Of a stretch of 23,578 nucleotides of DNA, positions 7,101 to 15,546 are shown in pieces. The DNA is from Bacteroidota bacterium (GTDB lineage: Bacteria; Bacteroidota; Bacteroidia; Bacteroidales; Dysgonomonadaceae). The notes beneath the pieces are model-generated. The model made no database searches and was not told where the DNA came from. It saw only the letters and a program-made list of their open reading frames with translations. The first letter of the stretch is position 1, and every line of letters begins with the position of its first letter. The position numbers and the translations under genes were made by a program. The stretch is from positions 1 through 23,578 of the forward strand of contig JAFADY010000041.1 in the NCBI GenBank assembly GCA_023424395.1, in the 5' to 3' direction.

Positions 7101-8800
7101 AATCATTAGAAATAACAACGCCTACAAAAGTGATTAGAGAATTGACCTTTCATAAGGGGTTAAATCTAATTATTGATGAAACAGCCAATACGTTGACCGA
7201 TACGGGAAATAATGTTGGTAAAACTACGGTACTTCGTCTTATTGATTTTTGTTTTGGCAACGAGGCAAAAAGTATTTATACTGACCCTGAAAATAAACGT
7301 ACCGATGATATATTAGTTAAAAATTTCTTAATTGACAATGAAGTTGTAATTACGCTGACCTTGACCAATAATTTTGAACAAGATGATATTGTTATAAGGC
7401 GTAATTTTCTGCAACGTAATAGAGCAATACGAGAAATAAACGGAACTCACTATAATAACAATAATGATTTTGAGGATGGGTTGATGACTCATATTTTTCC
7501 GGAATTGAATCTTGATAAGCCAACTTTTCGTCAAATTATTTCTCACAATATAAGATATGAAGAACAGCGCTTAACAAATACTTTAAAGATTCTAAATAGC
7601 TACACGACTGATGCCGAATATGAAACTCTTTATTTATTTATGTTTGGTTGTCGCTTTGAACAAGGAGATACAAGACAAGAGTTGTTGTTGAATATTCAAA
7701 ATGAAGATAAGTTCAAATCTAGATTAGAACGGATCGAAACTAAAAACACATACGAATCTGTACTTGCTGTTATCGATGATGATATTGCAAAATTAAATAA
7801 AAAGAAATCTCAACTAAATCTTAATCCCGATTTTGAAACTGATTTAAATAGCTTGAATCAAATAAAATTTCATATAAACTCATTAAGCACAGACTTAACT
7901 GCATTAAATATTCGTAAAGATATTATCAACGAAACGTTAAGGGAGTTTGAAACTCAAAAAACTGATATAGATTTATCTCAACTAAATCTTATATATCAGC
8001 AAGCAAGTGCATTAATTCCTGCACTTCAAAAAAGATTTGAGGATTTAGTTGCTTACCACAATCAGATGCTTGAGCAGAAAGCAAAATTTTTAAAGGAGGA
8101 TTTACCTAATTTAGAAACACAGATTAAAAATAAGAATAACGAGCTTAGCAGACTATCTTATCAAGAACAAGAACTTTCTAATAAATTGGTAAAATCAGAT
8201 ACTTTTGAAGATTTAGAATTTATAATCAATAAATTGAATGATTTATATCGAAAAAAAGGTGAGTATGAAAGTATCGTTTCGCAGATTGCAGAGGTTGAGT
8301 TGAATCTCAAGCAATATTCAGATGAGTTAAAAGCCATTGACGAGCAATTATTTTCAGACGATTTTGAAGAGTGCATAAAAAGACAGCTCAATAAATTTAA
8401 TAAGATATTTGCTAAAATTTCTGAACAGTTATACAGCGAAAGGTACATTATCACCCATGAAATCGTAACGAATAGGCGTGGGCAAAAAGTTTATAAATTT
8501 AAATCGCACAATGTAAATTTTAGTTCCGGCAAGAAACAGGGAGAAATTACTTGTTTTGATATTGCATATACAATTTTTGCAGATGAAAATAATATTCCTT
8601 GCTTACACTTTCTACTTAACGACAAAAAGGAGTTAATGCACGACAATCAGTTAGTTAAGATAGCAGAAATAGTAAATAAACACAACATTCAATTTGTGGC
8701 ATCTATTTTAAAAGATAAAATTCCGGAAGAATGGAATGTTGAAGATTATTTTGTTGTAAAACTTTCTCAGAACGATAAACTTTTCAGAATCGAAAACTAA
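7091..8800 (+). CDS. DUF2326-domain ABC ATPase of the ABC-3C system
   Basis: This 569-residue protein is an SMC/Rad50-like ATPase. The Walker A motif is GNNVGKTT at residues 39-46 (K44). A long, charged coiled-coil region covers about residues 200-440. The C-terminal ATPase half has a signature-like SSGKKQGE near residue 479 and a Walker-B-like strand followed by a His/Asp segment (HFLLNDKKELMHDNQL), the hallmark region of DUF2326. In ABC-3C systems this is the sensor or motor; it probably binds DNA and uses ATP to control the effector. GGAG at 7077-7080 precedes its ATG. Its TAA shares a base with the ATG of res (TAATG), so the cassette is fused into the type III operon by translation coupling. 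Plain RecN or Rad50 is less likely given the MC6 and SMEK partners. Confidence 0.87.
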   Translation: MFIKSLEITTPTKVIRELTFHKGLNLIIDETANTLTDTGNNVGKTTVLRLIDFCFGNEAKSIYTDPENKRTDDILVKNFLIDNEVVITLTLTNNFEQDDIVIRRNFLQRNRAIREINGTHYNNNNDFEDGLMTHIFPELNLDKPTFRQIISHNIRYEEQRLTNTLKILNSYTTDAEYETLYLFMFGCRFEQGDTRQELLLNIQNEDKFKSRLERIETKNTYESVLAVIDDDIAKLNKKKSQLNLNPDFETDLNSLNQIKFHINSLSTDLTALNIRKDIINETLREFETQKTDIDLSQLNLIYQQASALIPALQKRFEDLVAYHNQMLEQKAKFLKEDLPNLETQIKNKNNELSRLSYQEQELSNKLVKSDTFEDLEFIINKLNDLYRKKGEYESIVSQIAEVELNLKQYSDELKAIDEQLFSDDFEECIKRQLNKFNKIFAKISEQLYSERYIITHEIVTNRRGQKVYKFKSHNVNFSSGKKQGEITCFDIAYTIFADENNIPCLHFLLNDKKELMHDNQLVKIAEIVNKHNIQFVASILKDKIPEEWNVEDYFVVKLSQNDKLFRIEN

Positions 8801-11451
8801 TGATCCTCCACTTCGAACCCAATCTCCAATTCCAGCTCGATGCCATTAACTCGGTCGTTCGTCTTTTTGACGGACAGCCAAACGATGACGGCGACACAAA
8901 TTTTTCCGTACCAGAAGAAGGAACGCTGAATTTTATTGACGGAATTGCCAATCAGCTGATTATCTCGGAAGACCAAGTGTTGCGAAACCTTCAAAACGTA
9001 CAGCGTGATAATGAAATAGAAGTTTCCAACTCATTGCTCGGCATGAACTTTTCGGTAGAAATGGAAACCGGAACAGGGAAAACGTATGTTTATTTACGAA
9101 CCATTTACGAGCTTTATAAACAATACGGTTTCAGGAAATATGTGATTGTGGTGCCGTCAGTTGCCATTCGCGAAGGCGTGTTGAAGAATTTGGAAATTAC
9201 GCACGAACATTTTCAAAATCTCTACGATAATATCCCGGTGCATTATATGGTGTACGATAGCAACAAAATATCGTCGCTACGTGGTTTCGCCACAGGAAAT
9301 AATATCGAAATTCTGGTTATCAATATCGATTCGTTTGCCAAAGATGAAAATATCATTAATCGCCCCAACGACCGACTGAGCGGGCAACTTCCGCTGGAAT
9401 TTATCCGTTCGTCAAATCCGATAGTGATTGTGGACGAACCGCAAAACATGGAAACCGAAAAACGCAAAAAAGCTGTTCTAAATCTCAATCCGCTTTTCAC
9501 ACTCCGTTATTCTGCCACACACCGAAATTTGTATAACCTAATTTACAGCCTCAATCCCGTAAAAGCATACGATTTAGGTTTGGTAAAGCAGATTGAAGTG
9601 GATTCTGTTATCGAAGAAAACGCAACGAACGATGCTTTTATTTCTGTTGATTCTATCACAGCCACAAAAACCAAAGTTTCCGCAAAACTGTCCATCATGG
9701 CAAACGAACGTAATGGAGTGAGCAAGAAAAGTGTTACCGTTCGTGCTGGCGATGATTTATACAAACTTTCAAACGAACGAGAAATTTATAGAAACGGGTA
9801 TATTGTGGAGGAAATTGACGTTTCGAATGCCTGTATAACGCTTTCCAACGGCAGTGTACTTTATAAAGGCACTACTCAAGGAGCTTTGACCGATGAAGTA
9901 ATGAAATTTCAGATGCGAAAAACCATTGAAGAACATCTGAAAAAAGAACTGAGACTTCACTCGAAAGGCGTGAAAGTGCTGTCGCTGTTTTTTATTGACC
10001 GTGTTGTTAATTATCGCCAATATGATAGTAACGGAAATCCGCAACAAGGAAAATTTGCCCGCTGGTTTGAAGAAATTTATTCGGAATTAATCCAAAATAA
10101 CCGATTTAAAACACTCGACAAACACAACATTCAGGAAATTCATAACGGATATTTTTCGCAAGACAGAAAAGGTGTTTTCAAGGACACATCGGGCGAAACA
10201 CTTGCCGACGACGACACGTACAGCCTGATAATGAAAGACAAGGAGAAATTGCTGAATATCAACAATCCGCTTCGATTTATTTTTTCGCACTCGGCATTAC
10301 GTGAAGGATGGGACAATCCCAATGTTTTTCAGATTTGCACGCTCAACGAAACCAAATCTGAAATGAAAAAACGTCAGGAAATCGGTCGCGGGCTTCGTTT
10401 GGCTGTTGATGCAGAGGGAAAACGTATATACGACCGAAATATTAATCGTCTGACTGTTATAGCCAATGAATCGTACAACGATTTTGCCAAAGCCCTGCAA
10501 CAAGAAATAGAAGAAGACTGCGGAGTGGAATTTGCCGGTCGCGTAAAAGACAAACGTGAACGCGTATCCGTAAAATATCGCAAAGGATTTGAGGTTGACC
10601 CCAAATTTTTGGAAATTTGGGAGCGAATAAAGCAAAAAACAAACTATCGGGTTTATTACGATACAAAAGAATTAATAACCAATGCTTCGAGAGCCGTAAA
10701 AGAAATTACGCCCATTAATCCGCCGTCCATCCGTTCTACAAAAGTAAACATAGAAATGACCAATCAGGGAATTGAGACATCGTATGTAGGAGATCGAATT
10801 GAGCGATACGGCAATCACGAATGGTTAATCCCTGACGTCTTGGGATATATTCAGGATAAAACGGAACTTACCCGCCATACGTTGGCACAAATTATTGAAC
10901 AATCGGGGCGGATAAACGATATTCTTATTAATCCCCAATTGTTTATCGATTTGTGTTCGCAAGCCATTTTACGAACCTTGAACGATTTGATGATTGACGG
11001 AATAAAATACAAGAAAATAGGGAACGCCAACTACGAGATGCGTCTTTTTGAAGAACAGGAGTTGGAAACCTATCTGAATGATTTTTCGTTTACTGTTTCC
11101 GACGCTTCCAAAACGGTTTATGAAGAATATATTCCGTTAGATTCGGCGGTTGAAAATCAGTTTGCCCGAGATTGTGAAACGAGTGAGCAGGTGAAATTCT
11201 ATTTCAAGTTACCCAATTGGTTTACCATACCTACTCCTATCGGTAGTTACAATCCGGATTGGGCGATTGTTTTTGAAGACGATGCAAAAGTTTACTTTGT
11301 AGCCGAAACAAAAACCACCGGTTCATCTGATGTTGATTTGGATAAGTTGCGCAAACAAGAACAGCAAAAGATTAAGTGTGGAATAGCTCATTTTGAACAA
11401 TTTGAGGATGTAGAGTACAAGGTTGTGAGTAGAGTCGGGGAATTGGTGTAA
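8800..11451 (+). CDS. res: Type III restriction endonuclease subunit (Res)
   Basis: This 883-residue protein combines a superfamily-2 helicase/ATPase with a C-terminal nuclease. Walker A is METGTGKT (residues 88-95, K94) and the DEAD-type box is VDEPQ (211-215). SAT (motif III) lies near 238, and motif VI is IGRGLRLAV starting at 528. The nuclease motif is P819-D820 followed by E836-T-K838 (PD-X15-ETK). All key residues are present, so the enzyme looks active. With Mod it travels along DNA from unmethylated sites and cuts when two complexes meet. The start ATG overlaps the DUF2326 stop. Base use turns GC-richer exactly at this start, matching the non-recognition parts of mod, which suggests mod and res were once adjacent. 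Confidence 0.93.
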   Translation: MILHFEPNLQFQLDAINSVVRLFDGQPNDDGDTNFSVPEEGTLNFIDGIANQLIISEDQVLRNLQNVQRDNEIEVSNSLLGMNFSVEMETGTGKTYVYLRTIYELYKQYGFRKYVIVVPSVAIREGVLKNLEITHEHFQNLYDNIPVHYMVYDSNKISSLRGFATGNNIEILVINIDSFAKDENIINRPNDRLSGQLPLEFIRSSNPIVIVDEPQNMETEKRKKAVLNLNPLFTLRYSATHRNLYNLIYSLNPVKAYDLGLVKQIEVDSVIEENATNDAFISVDSITATKTKVSAKLSIMANERNGVSKKSVTVRAGDDLYKLSNEREIYRNGYIVEEIDVSNACITLSNGSVLYKGTTQGALTDEVMKFQMRKTIEEHLKKELRLHSKGVKVLSLFFIDRVVNYRQYDSNGNPQQGKFARWFEEIYSELIQNNRFKTLDKHNIQEIHNGYFSQDRKGVFKDTSGETLADDDTYSLIMKDKEKLLNINNPLRFIFSHSALREGWDNPNVFQICTLNETKSEMKKRQEIGRGLRLAVDAEGKRIYDRNINRLTVIANESYNDFAKALQQEIEEDCGVEFAGRVKDKRERVSVKYRKGFEVDPKFLEIWERIKQKTNYRVYYDTKELITNASRAVKEITPINPPSIRSTKVNIEMTNQGIETSYVGDRIERYGNHEWLIPDVLGYIQDKTELTRHTLAQIIEQSGRINDILINPQLFIDLCSQAILRTLNDLMIDGIKYKKIGNANYEMRLFEEQELETYLNDFSFTVSDASKTVYEEYIPLDSAVENQFARDCETSEQVKFYFKLPNWFTIPTPIGSYNPDWAIVFEDDAKVYFVAETKTTGSSDVDLDKLRKQEQQKIKCGIAHFEQFEDVEYKVVSRVGELV

Positions 11452-11477
11452 ATAATACATAAACAAAGAATTGAAAT

Positions 11478-13544
11478 ATGAAAGGTGACGCAAAACCATT
11501 GGTGAAATTTTTAGAAGGGGCAGATAATCGATTTATTATACCTGTTTATCAGCGCAATTACGACTGGAAACAAAACAATTGCAAACAGCTCTACAATGAT
11601 TTAATAAAAATCATCAAAGATAACCGAGAATCTCATTTCTTTGGAAGTATTGTTTCTACCTTGTATGATGGAGCCGGTTCATCTGATTATCTGATTATTG
11701 ACGGGCAACAACGTATCACTACTATTTCGCTTCTTTTATTGGCAATTGTTAATCTGACAAAAGAAGGAATTACATCATTTGAAAATGTTAGATTGTTAGA
11801 TAAAATCTGGGAAACTTATCTTGTTGATAAATTTGTGGATGAAAATAAAGTGAGACTGAAACACGTAAAACACGATTCCGAAGCGTTTGAAAAATTGTTG
11901 TTTGCCGAAAAAGAAGAGTATGATGCAACATCGAATGTCACTCAAAACTATCTTTATTTTTATAATAGAATTAAAGAAAAAAAAGAGTTGTCAGTGGATG
12001 AAATCTATTTGGCAATAACAAAACTATTGATAATTGACATCTTTCTGCATAAAGAAGATAATGCTCAACTCATTTTTGAAAGTCTTAATTCCACCGGATT
12101 GGAACTTGAAGAGGGTGATAAAATTCGGAATTTTGCTTTAATGGCTTTAGAACCAAAGACACAAGAAGATTTTTATAAAAAATATTGGCATAAAATAGAG
12201 CAAAATACAGACTATAAGGTGAGCGTTTTTGTTCGTGATTATCTGACTTTGAAACAAAACAGAATATCTTCATTCAAGAATATTTATACAGATTTCAAAG
12301 AATATGTAGAGGCAAACAATCTGATTGTAGAAGATGTTCTTAAAGAACTTTTGGAGTATTCAGTAATTTATCAGAATATCATAAATAATTCTGTCGGGAA
12401 CAGAGGGGTTAATACTGTGATATTTCGTATAAATCAGTTGGAGATGAGTGTTACTTATCCATTTTTATTGTCGTTATTCCAATACTCCAAAACAAATTCA
12501 ATGGATGATATGGAAATTAAAAACATACTTGAAGTTATAGAAATATACCTATTCCGTCGTTTTATTTCCGGTATTCCCACCAATGCACTAAATAAAATCT
12601 TTATGACCTTGCATAAAGATACATTAAAACTAAAAGGAAATAATCATACATATAGCGCAGTATTGACATATCTCCTTACATCCAAGACAGGTAGCGGTCA
12701 ATTTCCAAATGATGATGAATTTTTACACTCATTTTCAACAAAAAATTTATACCATATTATTCCTAAAAACAGGGAGTATTTGTTTGAAAGATTAGAAACC
12801 GGGAATAACCTTGAGACATCCAATGTCATTGAAAAAATGAGAGATGGTGTATATTCTGTTGAGCATATCTTGCCACAAGTTATGACCGCACAATGGAAAA
12901 AGGAGTTGGGTGAAAAAGCTGAGGAAATTCATCAAAAGTGGCTTCATCGGATAGCTAATCTAACATTAACAGCGTATAACGGCAAATATAGCAATCGTAG
13001 TTTTATAGAAAAAAGAGATCTAGCTGATGAAGGATTTAAAGAAAGTGGAATAAAGCTAAATCAGTATATAGCCAATTTTGATAATTGGACGGAAAAGGAG
13101 TTAGAAGCAAGACAAGACTATCTCAACGAAAAGGCTTTGAAATTATGGCCATATCCCAAAAACACCTTTGTCCCTGTTGAAAAACCTGCTGATATTCATG
13201 GTTTGGATGAAGATTTTGATTTTACCGGATACTACTTGAAATCTTATTCTTTTGATGGTTCAGTCCAAACCGTAGACTCTTGGAGGGAAATGTATGTTTT
13301 AATTGTAGAATTGATATATGAAAAACATTCAGCAGTTGTAAATCGGTTAGCAGACAGAGAAGATTTTTTACACATTATACGAACACCTAATAATGGATAT
13401 GTGCAAATTGCCGAAACAATATATTTGTACAAAGACAACTCCACTATGGCTAAAATCAATGCTTTGAAGAAATTATTTACAGAATGTGGTTTAAATGAAG
13501 ACTTGTTACAGTTTGAAATATACTTGCAAAATGCAGTGGATTAG
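11478..13544 (+). CDS. DUF262/DUF1524 protein, GmrSD-like type IV restriction enzyme
   Basis: This 688-residue single-chain protein has the GmrS-type DUF262 half at the N-terminus (YQRNYDW at residues 24-30 and the nucleotide-binding DGQQR at 75-79). The GmrD-type HNH nuclease half (DUF1524) follows: VEHILPQ with H463, HRIANLTLT with N494, then an NGKYSNRSF segment. GmrSD enzymes cut DNA carrying modified cytosines using nucleotide hydrolysis. After the nuclease there is an extra about 110-residue tail (about 575-688) containing FDGSVQTVDSWREMY, which I do not recognise by name. It resembles small accessory or DNA-recognition modules at the end of some restriction proteins. The gene begins 26 bases after res in the same orientation and is AT-rich like the ABC-3C genes. 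Its substrate cannot be told from sequence. Confidence 0.87.
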   Translation: MKGDAKPLVKFLEGADNRFIIPVYQRNYDWKQNNCKQLYNDLIKIIKDNRESHFFGSIVSTLYDGAGSSDYLIIDGQQRITTISLLLLAIVNLTKEGITSFENVRLLDKIWETYLVDKFVDENKVRLKHVKHDSEAFEKLLFAEKEEYDATSNVTQNYLYFYNRIKEKKELSVDEIYLAITKLLIIDIFLHKEDNAQLIFESLNSTGLELEEGDKIRNFALMALEPKTQEDFYKKYWHKIEQNTDYKVSVFVRDYLTLKQNRISSFKNIYTDFKEYVEANNLIVEDVLKELLEYSVIYQNIINNSVGNRGVNTVIFRINQLEMSVTYPFLLSLFQYSKTNSMDDMEIKNILEVIEIYLFRRFISGIPTNALNKIFMTLHKDTLKLKGNNHTYSAVLTYLLTSKTGSGQFPNDDEFLHSFSTKNLYHIIPKNREYLFERLETGNNLETSNVIEKMRDGVYSVEHILPQVMTAQWKKELGEKAEEIHQKWLHRIANLTLTAYNGKYSNRSFIEKRDLADEGFKESGIKLNQYIANFDNWTEKELEARQDYLNEKALKLWPYPKNTFVPVEKPADIHGLDEDFDFTGYYLKSYSFDGSVQTVDSWREMYVLIVELIYEKHSAVVNRLADREDFLHIIRTPNNGYVQIAETIYLYKDNSTMAKINALKKLFTECGLNEDLLQFEIYLQNAVD

Positions 13545-13616
13545 AATTTGTGCATAACGGAATTATTTTTGGGCAAAAAACACAAACAAATACACTCCTG
13601 TAGGCAAATTGTGGGC

Positions 13617-13663
13617 AAATAAAAAATCAGGAACTTTGGATTTAACCTTAAGTTCCTGATTTT
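13617..13663 (-). terminator. Rho-independent terminator of tRNA-Val
   Basis: AAAATCAGGAACTT at 13623-13636 and AAGTTCCTGATTTT at 13650-13663 form a perfect 14-bp stem with a 13-base loop. On the minus strand the stem ends in a T-run (TTTTTTATTT). It starts six bases after the tRNA 3' end, so it terminates the tRNA transcript. It could also weakly block plus-strand transcription leaving the defence island. Confidence 0.85.
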
Positions 13664-13668
13664 CAAGT

Positions 13669-13742
13669 GGGCGTTGACGGATTCGAACCGCCGACCCTCT
13701 GCTTGTAAGGCAGATGCTCTGAACCAGCTGAGCTAAACGCCC
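13669..13742 (-). tRNA. tRNA-Val (anticodon UAC)
   Basis: The minus strand folds into a complete 74-base cloverleaf. The acceptor is GGGCGTT/AACGCCC. The D arm is GCTC/GAGC. The anticodon stem TCTGC/GCAGA carries loop CTTACAA (anticodon TAC, valine), and the T arm is GGCGG-TTCGAAT-CCGTC. CCA is not encoded and must be added. A promoter lies upstream and a strong terminator downstream. It is the first ordinary host gene to the right of the defence island, and its 3' end faces the island. Confidence 0.96.
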
Positions 13743-13796
13743 GATAATACTTTTTTTGTTTTGTCTCGCCTGACAACTATTTTTTAAAAAGTGATG

Positions 13797-13828
13797 CAAA
13801 GATAAGCCGATTTTAATTTGCAACAAAA
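13797..13828 (-). promoter_or_regulatory. Promoter of tRNA-Val
   Basis: On the minus strand TTTTG (13824-13828) is followed after 19 bases by TATCTTTG (13797-13804). This matches the Bacteroidota -33/-7 promoter pattern and spacing. The -7 box lies about 55 bases before the tRNA 5' end. Confidence 0.7.
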
Positions 13829-13876
13829 TTTTCGATAAAATTTTTCGTAAAATTTTTTCTACTGTACAATTATCAC

Positions 13877-13884
13877 TACTTTTG
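13877..13884 (+). promoter_or_regulatory. Promoter -7 box of purB
   Basis: TACTTTTG fits TAnnTTTG and lies about 120 bases before the purB ATG, divergent from the tRNA promoter. I see no clear TTG at -33. The resulting leader contains GGAGG at 13913-13917 followed by the start-stop pair ATGTAA at 13927-13932. Confidence 0.5.
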
Positions 13885-14007
13885 TATCATAGATTGAAAA
13901 GTTAATTCTTTTGGAGGAAACACAAAATGTAAACTATGAGGCTGAATTAATAGAAAAGTGATTTTTCCATAATTCAAATATATCTGAAAACTCCTTTGCG
14001 CGATAAA

Positions 14008-15351
14008 ATGAAACTCAACGAACTCACAGCTATTTCTCCCATCGACGGAAGATACCGAGATAAAACAAATGAATTAGCGCCTTATTTTTCTGAGTATGCG
14101 CTTATTATATACCGCACTCATGTAGAAGTGGCCTATTTTCGGGCACTTTGCGAATCGGGTATTGTTTCGTTGAGTGAGGTCGAAAAAAATAAATTAGATC
14201 AATTAAATAAAATAGTAACCAATTTTTCCGAATCGGATGCGCAACGCATAAAAGACATCGAGAAAACCACCAATCACGATGTAAAAGCCGTAGAATATTT
14301 TTTGAAAGAGAAATTCGATGAGTTGGGTTTTTCAGATCACAAAGAGTTTATTCATTTCGGATTAACATCGCAAGACATCAATAACACGGCTACGCCGATG
14401 ATGTGGAAAGATGCGCTTCAACACGTGTATGTTCCTGCTTCGGAAGCTTTATGTGCGCTCATTGAAAAATATGCCGAAGAGTGGAAGGATATTCCCATGT
14501 TGGCGCATACGCACGGACAACCGGCATCGCCCACACGCTTGGGAAAAGAGATCAAGGTTTTCTCGTATCGGCTTAGCAATCAGATCGAAGTGTTAAAACA
14601 CATTCCTGCCAAAGCAAAATTTGGGGGAGCGACAGGCAATTTCAATGCCCACCATATTGCGTATCCGACGACGGATTGGAAAGAGTTCGGAAATCGATTT
14701 TTATCCGAAAAACTTGGGTTGTATCGCGAAGAGTTTACCACACAGATATCAAATTATGATGCATTAGCTGCATCCTTCGACGCATTAAAACGTATCAATA
14801 CTGTTCTCATCGATTTCACACGCGATATGTGGCAGTATATTTCGATGGAGTATTTCAAACAAAAAATCAAAGAAGGAGAAGTAGGTTCATCGGCAATGCC
14901 ACACAAAGTAAATCCCATCGATTTTGAAAATGCCGAAGGAAATTTGGGTATTGCCAACGCGTTACTCGAACATTTGGCTGCAAAGCTCCCTATATCGCGC
15001 CTGCAACGCGACCTTACCGATTCAACCGTTATCCGTAATATCGGTATTCCGTTGGCACATGGGTTAATAGCTATTAAAAGTACAACAAAAGGACTCAATA
15101 AATTGTTATTGAATAGAGAAAGCATAGAACGCGATCTTGAAAATAATTGGGCAGTGGTTGCCGAAGGAATTCAAACGATTTTAAGACGCGAACAATATCC
15201 GAAACCCTACGAAGCGCTCAAAGCGCTCACACGCACGAATGCGCATGTTACCAAGGAAAGTATTTCGGAATTTATTGATACACTAAATGTAAGTGAAGAA
15301 ATTAAAAAGGAATTAAAGTTAATATCACCACAAAAATATACAGGAATTTAA
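14008..15351 (+). CDS. purB: Adenylosuccinate lyase
   Basis: This 447-residue enzyme performs two steps in purine synthesis: release of fumarate from SAICAR, and from adenylosuccinate to give AMP. It is a cytoplasmic homotetramer of the fumarase/aspartase superfamily. The substrate-binding THGQPASPTRLGKE (H169) and the superfamily signature loop GSSAMPHKVNP (residues 293-303, catalytic S295) are intact. NNTATPMMW near residue 127 is also typical. The ATG at 14008 gives the usual N-terminus (MKLNELTAISPIDGRY); the earlier in-frame TTG adds only four residues. It is transcribed away from the tRNA and is the first host gene on the plus strand after the defence island. Confidence 0.97.
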   Translation: MKLNELTAISPIDGRYRDKTNELAPYFSEYALIIYRTHVEVAYFRALCESGIVSLSEVEKNKLDQLNKIVTNFSESDAQRIKDIEKTTNHDVKAVEYFLKEKFDELGFSDHKEFIHFGLTSQDINNTATPMMWKDALQHVYVPASEALCALIEKYAEEWKDIPMLAHTHGQPASPTRLGKEIKVFSYRLSNQIEVLKHIPAKAKFGGATGNFNAHHIAYPTTDWKEFGNRFLSEKLGLYREEFTTQISNYDALAASFDALKRINTVLIDFTRDMWQYISMEYFKQKIKEGEVGSSAMPHKVNPIDFENAEGNLGIANALLEHLAAKLPISRLQRDLTDSTVIRNIGIPLAHGLIAIKSTTKGLNKLLLNRESIERDLENNWAVVAEGIQTILRREQYPKPYEALKALTRTNAHVTKESISEFIDTLNVSEEIKKELKLISPQKYTGI

Positions 15352-15546
15352 ATGATGTATTTTTCAATTGCAATTCAATAGATTTTCAGTGCATATTCGT
15401 GGCGGTGTAAAAACATCATCACAATAATTTCATCGAAGTTGAATATCAATTGAATATCTATCGAAAATCAATGAAAAAGTGTTTTAGGTAAATGTTTTGA
15501 ATAACCGTGAGGTTAAATTGTAAAAGTAAAAAAGAACAAAAGAAAA

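Noticed and set aside
7091..8800. RecN or Rad50 DNA-repair ATPase
   Set aside because: The Walker A and coiled coils would fit, but the DUF2326-type C-terminus and the adjacent MC6 and SMEK genes point to ABC-3C.
13563..13826. Minus-strand open frame across the tRNA
   Set aside because: It runs through the tRNA-Val and its terminator, so it is not a protein gene.
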